A stretch of 64,000 nucleotides of DNA from the NCBI GenBank assembly GCA_015183035.1, contig JACZZP010000001.1:1860001-1924000 (forward strand), read 5' to 3'. Under the pieces are notes generated by a model. That model saw only the letters and a list, made by a program, of their open reading frames with translations, did no database searches and was not told where the DNA came from. Below are positions 34,719-49,000 of the stretch, piece by piece. The position numbers were made by a program, and so were the translations under genes. Positions within the stretch are counted from its first letter, which is position 1. Every line of letters begins with the position of its first letter. The stretch comes from Meloidogyne chitwoodi (taxonomy: Eukaryota; Nematoda; Chromadorea; Rhabditida; Meloidogynidae).

Positions 34719-36605
34719 TTATTTTCTTCTTTTCTTTAATTTTGATGGATGTTCTTCATCTGTTATTTCAATCCTTTTCAATTTTTTATTAAAAATTAAT
34801 GGAATCCATTGGGAAGGGAAATTATCTCTTTTATTATATGAATGACTATAATCTGCATCAAAATAAATTTTTGCATTTTTTTGTTTTAATAAATAACCAA
34901 TCCACCATCCATATGTTGATGAGGATGCTGTTAATAAAAATGAATTACAAATTTTAATAGCAAAACACATATCATCACCACGATTCATTAATTCAGGAAT
35001 ATATATTTTATTTGCCTTTAAATAAAATATTTTTTATAAAAATAAAATAAATTAACCTTTTTTGTAATATTTAATTGTCTTAAAAATTCTTTATCTTCAC
35101 CAAATAAGATTACAGAATTTTCATTCTAAATTTTAATTAAAAAATTTAAAATTTTTAAATTACTTTTATTTTATTTTCTATAATAAATTCAATGCCCTTT
35201 TCGGTAAAATCTATATCAGAAGCTTTATGAAATTCTTTCCATTTCTCTTTTGTAAAATCACCACGTCGAGTATATACACAAAATTTATGTGATTTATCAT
35301 CTCTAAAAAATAAAAATTAAAATATTATTTAATTAAACAAACTTAAATAATTCGTCAATTCTTTTATCTACATTTTTCTGAATATTTTCTGAAAATTGAA
35401 AAATTTCTTTAATTTCATCATTAATATTATTTAAATATTTTGGAGACTGTGGCGGTGGTGGAATAATTAAATATTTGGATGAATATTTCATTAAAATTCT
35501 TTTTTTAAAAAATAAAAAATTTATTTTAAAATTAAAAATTAATAAAAAAACAAACATTGGATTATAATATTTACAACAATGATCTTCAAATGTTCTATCA
35601 TAAACTGTATCATTAATATTTTCAACATTCTTAATAAAAAAATTTTAAATTATTTTTTTTATAAAAATATTATTTTATAATTTTACTCTATTAATTTTTT
35701 AATTGGTAAATAATCGTAAATAAAATAGAATAGGAAGACCGGATTACTAATTCAAATAAATCAATCCTTAAAACAACAAAATAGCGAAGATAATATTTTC
35801 TTTAGTTATTCGAGAATATTTTTATTTATTTTTTAATTAATTAATTTTCATTTGTTATTTGAATTATTTAATAAAAAAAAATACGAAAAATTGTTGAATT
35901 GCATGATAAAATGGAAAAGTATTTTCAATTTCTCTAGGACTATTTAATTTATCACATGTCCATGTATTTGTATATGAAATACCAGGAAATCTTCCAATTG
36001 ATTTAGCTAAACTATAAAGTACTGCAAAACGCCACATCTAAATAAATAAAAATTAAAATAAATATTATTTAATTCTAAAACATTTCATTTCTCTTTTTAA
36101 TAATTAAATATTTATTTATTTATTTATTTACTTGATTAGCTAAACCACCACAATCTCCATTCCAATGTTTTGGTATTTGCATTAAAATATATTTTGTTTT
36201 TATATTATTTGGAGAAGGAAATGTTTTAAGTAAATAATGTAATTTTTTCTCAAAAATAATTCGTTTCATTTTAATTTTCGTCTCATTTTGAATTAGTTTA
36301 GAAGAATAACTTTTGTTTACTTTAAATATAATTTAAATTATTTATTTTAAAATTATTTTTTAATAATTTTAACCTTTCATATAAGACCAACCTAGCAAAC
36401 CTTTTAAAAAATTTAATAAATTTATATTTAATAAAGTCCTTATTATAATTTAAATATTTTAAATATTAATTATTTAAATTACTTTCTCCAAAGAAAAAAT
36501 GTGCAGAGAAGAAGATCACAATAGAAATTAAAAATATTCTTATATTTCTCGCAATTTTTCTTTTAAAATAATTATTTTTTAATAATTTATACCTAAAATA
36601 AATAA
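34719..36605 (-). CDS. GT11 alpha-1,2-fucosyltransferase-like (copy 3)
   Basis: Inverted paralogue of copy 2. Readable exons give YKLLKNNYFKRK, an anchor helix (IFLISIVIFFSAHFFFG), LGWSYMKVNKSYSSK, the 330-bp tract shared with copy 2 (PKHWNGDCGGLANQ to ENTF), FEDHCCKYYNP, PPPPQSPKYLNN, CVYTRRGDF and the block RGDDMCFAIKICNSFLLTAS...YGWWIGYL. It ends at the stop 34719-34721. The first exon with the ATG could not be fixed (it lies upstream of about 36588), so the right border is approximate. The intron at 35640-35880 is longer than in copy 2. Motifs look intact, so the enzyme is probably functional. Confidence 0.8.
35913..36242 (-). repeat. partner of the 330-bp GT11 conversion tract
   Basis: Reverse complement of 29293-29622, equal in length and identical in reading, intron included. 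It lies in copy 3 of the GT11 genes. See the copy 2 tract for interpretation. Confidence 0.9.
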
Positions 36606-37524
36606 ATATATTTAAATAAATAAAAATAATAACTTAAAGAAGAAAAATCTAATTTAACGAAGAAGATGATTATGTCATTAGAATAAATTTAATTATTATT
36701 TTTTTAATATTTAGAAATAAATAAATCTATATATAATAATAATAAAATAATAATAAATTAATTATTGATTCTGTTTTTACTTTTAATTTTAGAGTTTCAT
36801 AAACGAGAGATATACTTAGACATAAAATATAAAAAATATCCTTATTATATTTTTTAAAATATTTTTATATAATTAATTGCTTCGGCAATATTTTTTATGA
36901 ATATTTAATATTAATATTATTATAATAAAAAGTCATAAAAAATGATTAAATGAGTTGAATATACTCTCTCTCTCTCTCTCATAAGAGAAGAGAATTACTC
37001 TGGTTTTATTACATAATTAATCAAATAAACTGAAAAAGTATAATATTATTATTTCCTTTTATTCTTCTTTTTTATAACGGAGATTAAAAGAGATAAATCA
37101 TTATAAATGATTAAAACTGGTAATAGTCCTATAAATATATAAATATATTTTTTAAAAATCATTATTGCCTATCTAATTATTATTTTGTGTTATTATTTTT
37201 TTGCTCTAATAAGCAAATAAATAAATTTATTTATTAAAAACTGGACAAATTTTTTTTAGTCCTCAAAAACATCAAATAATGACATATAATTGTTCCAAAA
37301 ATATAATTAAATAAAAAATAAATCTATTTAAAATAACTCTCTTTATATAGAATTATCTATATTTTACAAATAGTACTAATTATTTTTAATAAATTTTAAA
37401 ATATTTCAAATAAAAATTTAAAAAAAAATAATCTCATAAAGATTAAATTAAAATTATTATCATAACTCTCTAATAAATTATAAAAATCCTACTATTTTAT
37501 TTTCTAAATAAAATATAAAAAACT
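36606..37524. other. AT-rich intergenic region with CT microsatellite
   Basis: About 0.9 kb between GT11 copy 3 and the dehydrogenase gene. Nearly all A/T apart from a (CT)8-9 run near 36964-36980. It may also hold the missing first exon of GT11 copy 3. No ORF. Confidence 0.45.
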
Positions 37525-40500
37525 TTATATATTTTTATCATTATTTGTATCAAAAGGGCTTTCTTCTATTAATGTTGTTTGATAAAATTTTCCAAGAATT
37601 TTAATTAAAAGTTTATTATCTATATATAAAATATTATTATTAAATTTAAAAAATATTTATTACTTTTATTTGTATATTTTGGATTAATCATTGCAAGTGC
37701 TAAACTTTTTCTTATTCTCCAACCAAATGCTCCATTTGTTACTCTTCCAATAATATTTTGTTTATTATTTTCATCAAAAATAGGTTCTCCTCCTATAGCA
37801 TCTACTACTTCATTTCCATTTATTTCTAATGTTATAAATTTCCAACGTTCTTTACCTTTTGAATTAATAAGACTATTTCTACCAGGAAAATCTCGATTAT
37901 TATCTGTTAGGTCAACATATGAATTTAATCCACATTCCCATAAATTATAATCACAAGTTAATTCATGTTTTATTTGTCTAAATATTAAAATTTAAAAAAT
38001 AATAATAAAAAATTTAATATTTATGGGGAAGAAATAAGTTTTGAGGAAATAAGTTTCAGAAATGAAAATACTGTTTTGATTATTTATCTTAATGAGGGGA
38101 TTAATTAATATAACACTATTAAGCAAAAAAGAAAAAATATTTAATTTTAATAAAATTAAATAAAAATACCTATAACTTTTCTCAACAGCCATAGAATTTG
38201 CTGCATAAACTCCAAAAGGTTTAATACAAAATTCATCACCAGCCTCAAATAATAAATCAAATAAATTATTTTGCATTAATAAAGGATGATGTAATTCATA
38301 TCCACTTTCGCCAAAAGGATTTGTATTTAATGCTAATGCCCAATAATTTCCCAAACAAATTTTATGTCCAAAATTTAATAGAAAAGAAGAAAAGTCAATG
38401 TTTGGAGAAAGTTTTTTAAGTAATTCAAAACTTTTTGGTCCAACCAATGTAAATATACCCCATTCATTGGTACAATCAAATATTTGAACATTTTCATCAC
38501 AGGGAAGTAATTTACTTAATAAATCATAAACCAATACAGCATAGGGAAATAAAAAAAAATAAAATAATTAAGTAAAAGTATAAGGTTATAATTAATTAAT
38601 TATTCTTATAAAAAAATAAATTAAATATTTATTTACCTGAAGATATTAAATAAAAACATTCATTTATATATTCATAAATTATAAATTCAGCAATAACACA
38701 ACCATTTTTATTTAAAAGATAACATTTTTGTATTTTTCCTTTTTCTTCAGGTAAAGTTTTAGTTAAAATAGAATTTAGCCATTTTCTTGCATTTGGACCT
38801 TTTACAAATATTTTAGCACAATATGATATATCCATTAAACCAACATTTTTATGAACATTTAAAACTTCATTTCCAACATATTCAAAATAATTAGAACGTT
38901 TAAATGACCATCTAAATGTAAACCTTTTTTTTTTAAATTAATTTTTTTAAATTAACTTTTCAACAATTGGACCATTCATTTCACGAGGATTTGACCAATT
39001 CTTTTTTAAAAGAACATCAACATCCATTCCTAATTGTTCTTTTGGAACTTTATATTCTAGTGAGGGAACAAACCTTAAATAAATATTATTAAAAAAATAT
39101 TAATTATATACATAACCTCTATTTTTTACATATTATTTAAATATATAATTTTATTATTTAAATTGTTTTTAATAATATATAAGAACGAATTTTTATTAAT
39201 TACCAATTAGGTCTTTCCCAACCATAAATTGAACCAAAAACTGCGCCTAATTTGGTCATTCGATCATAGCAGGGAGATGTTAATAATGGTCGTCCAGCTG
39301 ATCTTTCTTCTAAAAAATTATAAAAAATAATAAAAATTAGACTAAATCTTACCATTAGGATAATGTATTGTAAAAATATTTTCATAAACTTCTTCATTCT
39401 TCAATCTAATCCATTCATCAGAAGCATAATCTCCAAATCGGCGTGGATCCAAATTGGTCATATCAATACTTGGTTCTCCATTAATTATCCAATTAGCTAA
39501 CTGCCAACCAGCACCTCCAGCTGCAGTTATACCAAAAGAATGCCCTTCATTAAGCCAATAATTATAAAGTCCTGGGGCTGGTCCAATAATTGGAAAACCA
39601 TCTGGTGTGAAACAAATTGCACCATTATAGACCATTTTAATGCCAACTTCTCCTAAAGCTGGTACTCTATCTATTGCTTTTTGAATATATTTCGTTAAAC
39701 GATCCAAACATGGCTGAATATAAAAAAGTATAATGTAATAAAATAAACATTAAATATATGTGGTAAATTGGTTTTTAGAGGAATATTGTATTGAGGAGAG
39801 CGAAGGTAAATTTTACCTTAATCTCTCATAATAAAATAATCTTTTATTTAAAAAAATACTTGAAAAAGCTCAAATTCGCAATCTTCTTTTGGCCCATCCA
39901 AATAACAAGCAGGTGCCCCTTTCTCGTAAATTCCCAAAATAAAACCCCCATTTTCTTCACGAATAATCCAAGAATTATCACTTTCTCTAAAAATCTTAAA
40001 ATTAAAAAATTAATTTATTTAAAAATCTTTTATTTTATTTATTTACACTTAATTCTGGTAATCCTCTTTTCTTTCTTTCTAATAATATTGGATGTTGTTC
40101 TGTAACTAAATAATGATGTTCTACTGGTAATACTGGGATTCTAATTCCTAACATTTTTGCAGTTTTTCTAGCAAAACTTCCTGTTGCAGTAATAACATGA
40201 TCAGTAATAATATTACCTTTATTTGTTTTAATTAACCATTTACCTAAAAGGAATATAAAAAATGTTATTAAATTATTTTAAAAATACCTTTTCTATAAGG
40301 TTTAATATCAATTACAGGTGTTTTTGTATAAATCGTTGCTCCAAGGTCACGAGCACCTTTTGCGAATGCTTCTGATAAATTTGCTGGTTGAAGATAACCT
40401 AAAAAATAATAAAATTAAAAATATATTTAATACCATCATCAGGATGTTGAATTGCTCCCAGAATACCATCAATATTGCAAATAGGCCATAATTTATGAAC

Positions 40501-41172
40501 CTTTAATGTAAAAATTAAATTTTAAAAATAATTTACTTGTTCTTTTGATAATATATTAACTGGAACATTAATTGTGTCAGCAATACCTTTATAATACATG
40601 TATTCATCCCAACGGTCATTTGTACAAGCTATTCGAAGATTAGTGCATTTACGAAATCCAATATCAACACAAGTCTCCTTTTCTAATCTTTGGTACATTT
40701 CAACAGAATATTTATGAAGTTGTGAAACAGTATAATTTAAATTAAAAATTGGGAGAAGACCAGCAGCATGCCTAAAAAGATTAAATAATTAGGGATAAAC
40801 CTTTTAGGAGACATTATTTTTTAATAATTAATCAAAAGTACTTACCATGTAGATCCACTAGTTAATTCTTTTCGTTCAAGTAATACAATATCAGACCAAC
40901 CTTTTTTAGCTAAATGGTAAAGTGTAGATAATCCAACAACTCCACCTCCTATTACAACTGCTCGAGCTTCAGATTTGATATATTTTGTCAAAGAAGATTG
41001 TTTAAAAGATGAAGAAAAGCCGATAGAACAAAAAGGAAAAAGTTTTTTACATAAATTTAAAAATTACTTAAATTTATAAAAAACATAAAATAACTTTATT
41101 ACTTAATTTTCTATGAAGAATATGTGATGTATTGTAGTAAATATTATTATTATATATAGAAATATTGTTCAT
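37525..41172 (-). CDS. dimethylglycine / sarcosine dehydrogenase family
   Basis: Mitochondrial-type FAD- and folate-dependent enzyme of choline/glycine breakdown, which demethylates dimethylglycine or sarcosine. After a basic N-terminus ([16 protein letters not shown]) comes the FAD site [20 protein letters not shown] and the covalent-flavin region GSTWHAAGLLP. The oxidase domain continues through [52 protein letters not shown] and [10 protein letters not shown]. The C-terminal half is the GcvT/aminomethyltransferase domain: [45 protein letters not shown], and [25 protein letters not shown] split over exons. [11 protein letters not shown] and the PRRFGD pattern are nearer to dimethylglycine than sarcosine dehydrogenase. 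About a dozen short introns; start at 41170-41172. Confidence 0.88.
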
Positions 41173-41556
41173 TTATTAAATTATTTAAAAATTAAATTTT
41201 TCTTATAAAAATTGATCAAAATTTTTAGGATTTTTTTTTAATTCTTGACCATTTATTCTCTTTTTTATAATAATATGTATAACTAAATTTTGTGATAAAT
41301 TTAATCGTAAATTTGGTATCAAAAACAAACAATAATTTGACGCATAATATAAAAGTGATGAGCACATCCCGGTACAAAAATTAAAAAAAAATAAAATGTG
41401 ATAATTTTAATTTCTAAAATAGTTATTCCCATCGAATACTGGCCATAAAAGTTAAATTATAAAAAAATCTTATATTATATTAATTCAAAAAATTAAATAC
41501 TTAATTTATTCAAATAATAATTTAATTAAAATATAAATTTACATAAATATTTTTTA
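41173..41556. other. spacer between tandem minus-strand genes
   Basis: Lies between the exocyst gene's 3' end and the dehydrogenase start. A/T-rich with one more mixed patch (41340-41450). No ORF or repeat noted. Confidence 0.5.
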
Positions 41557-44500
41557 TTATTTTTCCTGTTGATTAGTAGCTCTTTGGGTAAGAATCTCTC
41601 TAAGCTGTTTGGTTGCTGTTTCCAAAGCACCTGGCTTAAATAATTTTTATTAATAAATATTACTAAAAATATATTCTCTTACTTGAGAATGTAATTGTGG
41701 ATGTGAACGTATCAGTAAAGATAAAAGAATTGTATATTCAACAAAAGAAAAGACAGCACCACGTTCAATTATTGAAGAAAAAAGTTGATCAAGATCCTTT
41801 TAAATAAAAAATATATTTCAAAAAATATATATAAAATCACTCTGCTTAAAAATTCAAAAAACATTTGTGCTCTTTGCATATCTGTTTCTGGTCTTCTATA
41901 ATAAATATATATTTTAAATTAAAACAAAAATATTAATAAACCCTGAGAGTTGACTCAGATACTTTTGAACAGTAAAAATAGCTCTACAAATTCTTTTATG
42001 TTCAACTTCAGAAAGTTTATTGACTGATTGACTAAAAATATTAAAATAAAAATTAAAAATATAATTATTAATTAACCAAGAATGAATAAAAATTGAAGAA
42101 CATAAATATCCTAAACCATCAAACATATATTTTAACTTCCATTGACTAAGATTTGTTTGTAAAATTGAATGTAATTGTGTTAAATCACGTCCAAATTCCA
42201 TTACTTCTTTATCTATTTCTTCTTGCTGAATAAAGATTGATGAAGCATTATGATTTACGGCAATTGGTAATAAATGAAAGAAGCAATGAAAACGTAGTTC
42301 TAAATGAAGTACTAACAAAATACTGTCTGACAATTTCTTTAAAAATTATAAAATAAATATATTTTCAATTTAAAATATTTAGAAATTATTTTATTTTGTT
42401 TCAAATTATATTATTTTACATTATCTTATTTTTTAATGAAGTTCTTAATAATCTTAAAAAACTTGTAAATTTTTAATAACCTCTAAAGTTCCTATTCGAT
42501 CATTTATAGCATCGCAAAGCATCTTTAAGAAAAATAGAAAATATATAAATTTTCAAAATAAAAAATAATTACTTGTTCTAACAAAACTCCATCTGCTGTG
42601 TTTATTTGAATACGAATTTTTGTCAATTCCTTAGCACGTGGAGACAATCCTGCAAGGATTTCTTTTATCTTTCCGATAAACCATTGAAGTGTTTCATGTA
42701 AACAAGCCAAAACCTTAATAAATAAATTTTTTCAATATAAAAATTAAAATTATTTTTTTGCCTTAATATTATCCAAAGAAGTAATTAAATCATTTTGTTT
42801 TAATTGTTTTTGAGTTCCCAAATTTCCAATTAAAATTTCAGATTCACGCTGTGTTCTTTCTCGAATTTCTTGTTCACTCTCAATTAATCCAGAAAGGCTA
42901 GAAGATGTGCCAAAAGGAGTTGAAATTTGTTCAGAAGAAGGAGAAAATAAAGAATTTTGAACAGCAGTCCAACTTGGTAAACTTTTTAAAAGTCTAGCAA
43001 TATCCTCATCAATAATCCAAGCAGCACTTAATTTAGGATATTCAATTAAAACATCTCCTTGTGGCTGTCGAAGCATTGTAATCTTAAAATAAACAAAAAA
43101 TATTTATTTAATTTTTTTAAATTACTTGAGAATATTTTTCAGTTACAGCTTTGATAAAATGTTCAAGTATTAATATCCAAAAAGAAGCAAATCTTAAAAT
43201 TTTAATAAAGAAAAATTAGAGAAAATTTTGATTTTTAAAGGTTAAGAAATCAAAATAAAACTCCTTTTGAAAAAATTAAAAATAACAAACCTAAGTGTAT
43301 AAAGTTCCATATTTGTTATATAATCATTAATTTGTTCGCATAATTCCATAATCCTAACACAACCATTTAATACTTTCTAAAATAATTTATATTTTTAAAA
43401 GAATTTTCTATAAAATTTTAAAAAATAAATTTCAAATGCACAGTCCCAATCAATAAAAATAAATTTACCACAGAACAACCAGGCACTTCACAAAGATTAA
43501 TCCAAAGTTCAATGCCACTTAAAGCTTTTTCTGTTTTATTTTCCAAGTCAACACGAATTTGTTCAAAAAAAGCTTCGGCAACAAAAGTTTGCATATAAGT
43601 TCCAATTTGACTAAAATAAGTTAAATTTAAAATTAAAAAAAGTTAATTTAATACCAACAATCATCTCCCAATTGATTTTCAATTTCACGACTAAAAATAA
43701 CAATTTTATGAAAAATTGGAACAATATTGTAAACGTCAGGAGAACAAACAAGTTGTATTTGCTATAAATTAATATAAATTTTACAAAAATTTCAAAATAA
43801 ATGTATAAATTAATTAAAAATACAAAATTTATTGTCTTTTTATATATTTTTCCGTTAACATTACATAATATAATTCGCATTTTTTTAATTTATTATTTTA
43901 TAATAAAATTTACTTTCTTTCTGGAGGAAGCACTGAGATAAGAAACAAATGAAGCATTTTCAAAACTAAATAACTTTTTTTGTCCTCCACTTTCTTGTTC
44001 ACAATCTGATGAGCGTTTCTTATTTCGCCAAACATTTAAATGTTCACTTAATATTTCTTCCATTCCTTCTAATGAAATAGACCAAAAACGTCGTAAAATT
44101 GGTATTTTGGGGGTATAACTGACTTTTTGAAGTTCTCCAGAAAGAATGGCATATTGCCTAGAACAACCACTTAACTGTGCAATTAACTAAAAAATAAAAT
44201 TTAAAAAATTCAATTAAAATTAAATAAATTTATAAAATTATTAAAAAAAAAATTCCTTACCATTCGTACAAATTGAATCAATAATTGTTCATTATCTTTT
44301 GGACATACAATTTTTCCATCATTATTTATTTGAATAATAATTTTTGCTGTTTCATTGGCCAATCGAAGTAATAAATTTGGAATTTGAGTAAATAAAGAAT
44401 TCAAAGCAGAGTCAATTTGCCCAAAAACAGAAAGTACATGAAATAATTCAAAATAACGTTTTTTTAAAAATTCTTCATCTTCTAATTGATAACTTAATTA

Positions 44501-45682
44501 AAATTAAAAATAATTAATTTAAATTAATCAAAACATTTTCTTTTTTGGATAACGTTCAATTAATGAAGAACCAATTTTAAATTCTTTTAATTTATCATCT
44601 TTAGCCATTGCTAGCATCTATAGATATAAAGTTTAATTTTAATTTATTAAAAAAACCTGAATTTCAAATGGTTCAATAAAACTGTTTTGTACAAGTTCTT
44701 TTACAATGTGATCAAATAATTTCTTAAAAAATATTACTATTAAAAAATAAACAATAATACATATAACTATTTTTTAAAAATAAACCTGTAAATTTTCAGA
44801 AACGATAAACTTCAATTGACTTATTCCTTCAAGATTAGATAATGGCCCTTTTAGAAGAATATCTTTAAAAGTAATTTAATTTAATTTAAAAAAATTTTAA
44901 AAACCAGCATCTTTTAACACATTAACCAATTCTTTATATTGTCCATTTGTCAATAAAGTATCATTTATTTTATCAATGTCTCTAATTTGCTTCCTAAAAA
45001 TTAAATAATTTAATAAAAAATTTAAAAATATGTAGTACATACATTTGACGTAAAATATCACAAACAGCTTTTTGATGAGCATTTTCAAGCCAAAATCTTT
45101 ATAAAATTTTATTTAAAAATTTTATTTAAAAATTATAAACTTATTTAGATCATCACGTCTACATTGCAGAAAAGTTTTACAAAGAGATAATGAATTTTTT
45201 ACATTTCTAATTTGTTCTCTACTATTTGTTAATGAACGAGAAACTGATTGAAATGTATTTAGACATTGCATTACATCAGCTCTATGTTCTAAATTGTTTG
45301 ATAAAAATTTTTATAAGAAAAAATAAATAACATGACATTATATAAAAAAAGTAATTTCCGTAATTTAAATTTTATAATATATAAATATTAAATCAAATTT
45401 TTAATATTATTTACCTCTGAGAAGTTTGTCAATATTCTAAAATAAATTAAGTGTTTTAACTAAATTTTTTAAACCTTCTCGGATTGTTGATATCCTTGCT
45501 CAATCCGTTCTCTTTCCAATTGACGTTGATCATCAGATGACGTTGATGTTAAAGTGCGAATAACATTTATAAGAAGCTCAGACTATTTTATTAATTTAAA
45601 ACAAATTTTTAAAATTATTTACCGAAAGTCCCTCAGCAGAAAAACCTGCTTCGCAATTAATATTATTATCTTTTTCAGACAT
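41557..45682 (-). CDS. sec-8: exocyst complex component 4 (SEC8)
   Basis: Large exocyst subunit that tethers secretory vesicles to the plasma membrane. Recognised by LRFHCFFHLLPIAVNH near 42270 (the LLHLELRxHCFxxLxP block), the C-terminal DKEVMEFGRDLTQLHSILQ, KYMFDGLGYLCSSIFI, and the mid region with DVLIEYPKLSAAWIIDEDIARLLKSLPSW spread over one exon. The N-terminus MSEKDNNINCEAGFS is followed by coiled-coil exons with DNLRQQ-like spacing. The C-terminus is ALETATKQLREILTQRATNQQ. About fifteen short exons. Single-copy core gene; no defects seen. Confidence 0.85.
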
Positions 45683-46016
45683 TTATAAAATCATTTAATT
45701 TATTGCCTGTATCTCGTTCAATAAGGTCGTTCAGAGTCAGACAGTTCAGAGTTTGGGGGACGCTTCAGTGTAAATACAGTTATTTAGATTATTTTGTTAT
45801 TTTTTAATAAAAAAAATGTTAATAATAATGGCTACTAAATGTAAAAGAAATTACAAAATTTGTCGATTTTATACTTTAAAATATAAATAAAAAGTTGAGG
45901 GTAAATTTTACAGAATTTTTGTCTTCAAAATAAAAGAAGTAAACATATTTACATAAAAAAATTTTCATAATAATTTTAAATACAATTTAAATTAAACAAA
46001 AATTAATTTTCTTTCT
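45683..46016. other. spacer between tandem minus-strand genes
   Basis: Promoter side of the exocyst gene. It contains a less A/T-biased patch (45700-45770, GTTCAGAGTCAGACAGTTCAG) directly upstream of the SEC8 start, probably 5' leader or promoter. No ORF. Confidence 0.45.
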
Positions 46017-49000
46017 TCAATTTTTAATTTCTTCAAAGCTTTCTATCCTAAAAATATATTTTTATAATTAAAATTATTATTTTAATTATACTTTTGTTTT
46101 AATTCTTTTTGATTAGAATATATTGAATATAATGTTTCAGATTTTGTTAAATCATTATTAAATATTTTATCAATTTTAAAAAATTCTTCTATATTATTTT
46201 TATCATCTAATTCCATTGAAGAATTTAAATTTATTCCAATAAGCCATAATTTACAAAAATTTAAAGATTCTCTTAAAATATTATAATTTAAAATAAATAA
46301 ATTCTTAAAAACCTTATAGTATTTTTATAATTACAATAAACATCTTTTTCATAATTTATCAAATAATGACTTTCTTTAATTAAATTAGTTTTTTCATTTT
46401 CATTTTCCCAATTATAAAGATATGTCCGTAAAAAAACTTTTTGTTTATTACAATAACCTTTCTAAAATAATAATAATAATTATTATTATTTAATATTAAT
46501 TTATTTAAATATTTACTTTTTCATTTTGGCATAAAATTAAAATAAAATGTTTATATCTAATTTCCCAATTTATTTCTTCAATTAATTCATTCCAAATTAA
46601 TTGATGACTTTCATCATTATAATTTGTTTTTTGAAGAATTTTGTTAGCTATAATTTTAAAAATAATAATTACCAAAATTAAACAAAAATATTAGAAAAAT
46701 ATAGGTATATTTTTTGCAAAAATTAATAACTTTTTATTTATTTATTTATTTATTACCTCTATTAATTTCTTTAATAATTCTTTTAAATGTAAATTTGTTA
46801 ACATTATATGTTGTATTTTGTTCAGGAAATCCTGGCGTAATAACAGACATTATATTACCATCATTTCCTAATTTATTATTTTCTTCTTTATTTTCATCAT
46901 TTGAATCTTCAGAACTAAGGAGAAATAAATTTTTAATTTAAAGAATTATTAAATAAATAATAATTAATTTAACAAACTCAGTATCAGTTTCAGAAATTTC
47001 TTTTTTCAATTTCCATGGTTCAACAATTTGAAGGATATTTTTAAATTCATTACTTGCATCTTCTAATTCTTTTATTAATAATGGTTGTGGCCAACCCCTA
47101 AATAAATAATAAAATATTAAAATAAAAATTAATTTACCATAATTTATAAAAAATAAAGAATTGTTTTATAGCAAAAGTCAGATTTGCATTAGGATAAATT
47201 AAACAAATCTTTGCTGACATAACAGCTAAAGAATGACCACTTAAATATCCTGCTATGTTTGAATATATAAGACGATCTTTAGTTAAAAATTAATTAAATA
47301 TATTTATTTATTTAATTTACTTTTTGCCCAAATCTTCAAAATACGCATTAATGAGACAAATAAATTATTATTATTTTCAAACATTTGGATTATTTTTATT
47401 ATTGAACGTACACCTTAATTTATTTTAAATATTTTTATTTATATATTAAATAATACCACAGATTGCATTAATACTTCTTTTATCTTTATTTTCTTTAATA
47501 AAAGCATTATCAAGAATATTTAATTTTTTTGGTATTTTTTGAAATGGAATTTGTGCATAAATCAAATCAATATCAATTCCACTTATTTTAAATTCAAGCA
47601 TTAAAATACGACTTGTTTTTACAATATTTACATCTATTCCCTTAATTAATATTTTTAATTATTTTTATTGAGAATTTAAATAAAATATATATTCTTTTGA
47701 AATTAATTAATTACTTTATTTATCAAACGTCCATATAAACCAATAATTTTATCTTCTCCAATAAAATCATAAATATTAATATATTTAGGTAAAATACAAA
47801 TAATATCAACATCTGACCAAATAGTATTTGTTTTTAATATTTGAGAACCTCCAATTATTAATTTAAAATCTAAATTTATTTATTTAGTTATTTAAATAAA
47901 TAAATAAATAAATACCTTCATTTATTAATAATAATTCATTTACTATTATTCCTTTTAATTCCTTTATTAATTTTATCAATATTTTAATTTCATTTTTAAT
48001 TTCATAAATAATATTAATCTTTTTATTATTAAAATATTCATTATTATATTCTTTATTAATTATTTCATTTAACTATTATTTAAAAAAATAAAAAAAATTA
48101 TTTAAAAATTAAAAATAACCAAAAGTTCATTATTTATATAAATATCAAATTGAGAATTTTCATAAAATATTGGATCAAGAAATTTTTTAAAATTATTTTT
48201 AATAGAGGAATATTCCAATAATGAATTTTCAATTAAATTTTGATCTAAATATATTTTTTAAATTATTAAAATATTTTTATTAATTTATTTTACCTAATTC
48301 TTTCTGTTCTAACATTAATTTCATATCTTTTATTTGTTTTTTTAATTTTTCTTTAAATAATTTTAAATTCATTAGAGGATAAATTAAATCTTTTATTTTC
48401 GATAATTTATCTTTAGAATTATCAAAATATATTATTTCATTTTTAACAATTATTAATGAAAATAAATGAAAATGTATTATTGAATATTCTTCTTCTTCTT
48501 CTTCTTTTAAATTCAAATTATTTACTACTTTTTCTTCATTTTTTCTTAAATTAAATTAATTTTTATTTTAAATATATATAAATATTAAAATTTTAAATAA
48601 AATTTATTTAATTTTTTTTTAATTATTTTAATAAATAATTAATATAAACTTACATTTTATTTTCAAAATTTTCATTAAAATTTACTAAAAGCTCATTAAT
48701 TTCAATTAATGTCCAATATGATAATTTATTAAATATTTCAAATAAATTATTAAAAATTATTATAAAATTATTATTTTCATCTAATTCTTCTAATTTTTCA
48801 TAAATTTTTTCTTTTAATTGGTTCCAATTTATTTTTATATTTTTTAATATTTCTTTATTATTTTTTTCAAATAATTTATCATTAAATAATAATAAAATTT
48901 CAATTGAATTTAATTTTTTATTTATTACAACAATTTGAACAAAAATTTTTAAAATATTATTTAACCAAAGATTATTTTCAAATTTATTTAAATTAAAAAA

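Noticed and set aside
26689..36605. Horizontal transfer of the GT11 genes from bacteria
   Set aside because: They have many short nematode-type introns, native base composition and block order typical of the nematode GT11 expansion; nothing suggests recent transfer.
36960..36985. CT run as a GAGA-type promoter element
   Set aside because: It is a simple microsatellite far from any start codon that could be fixed.
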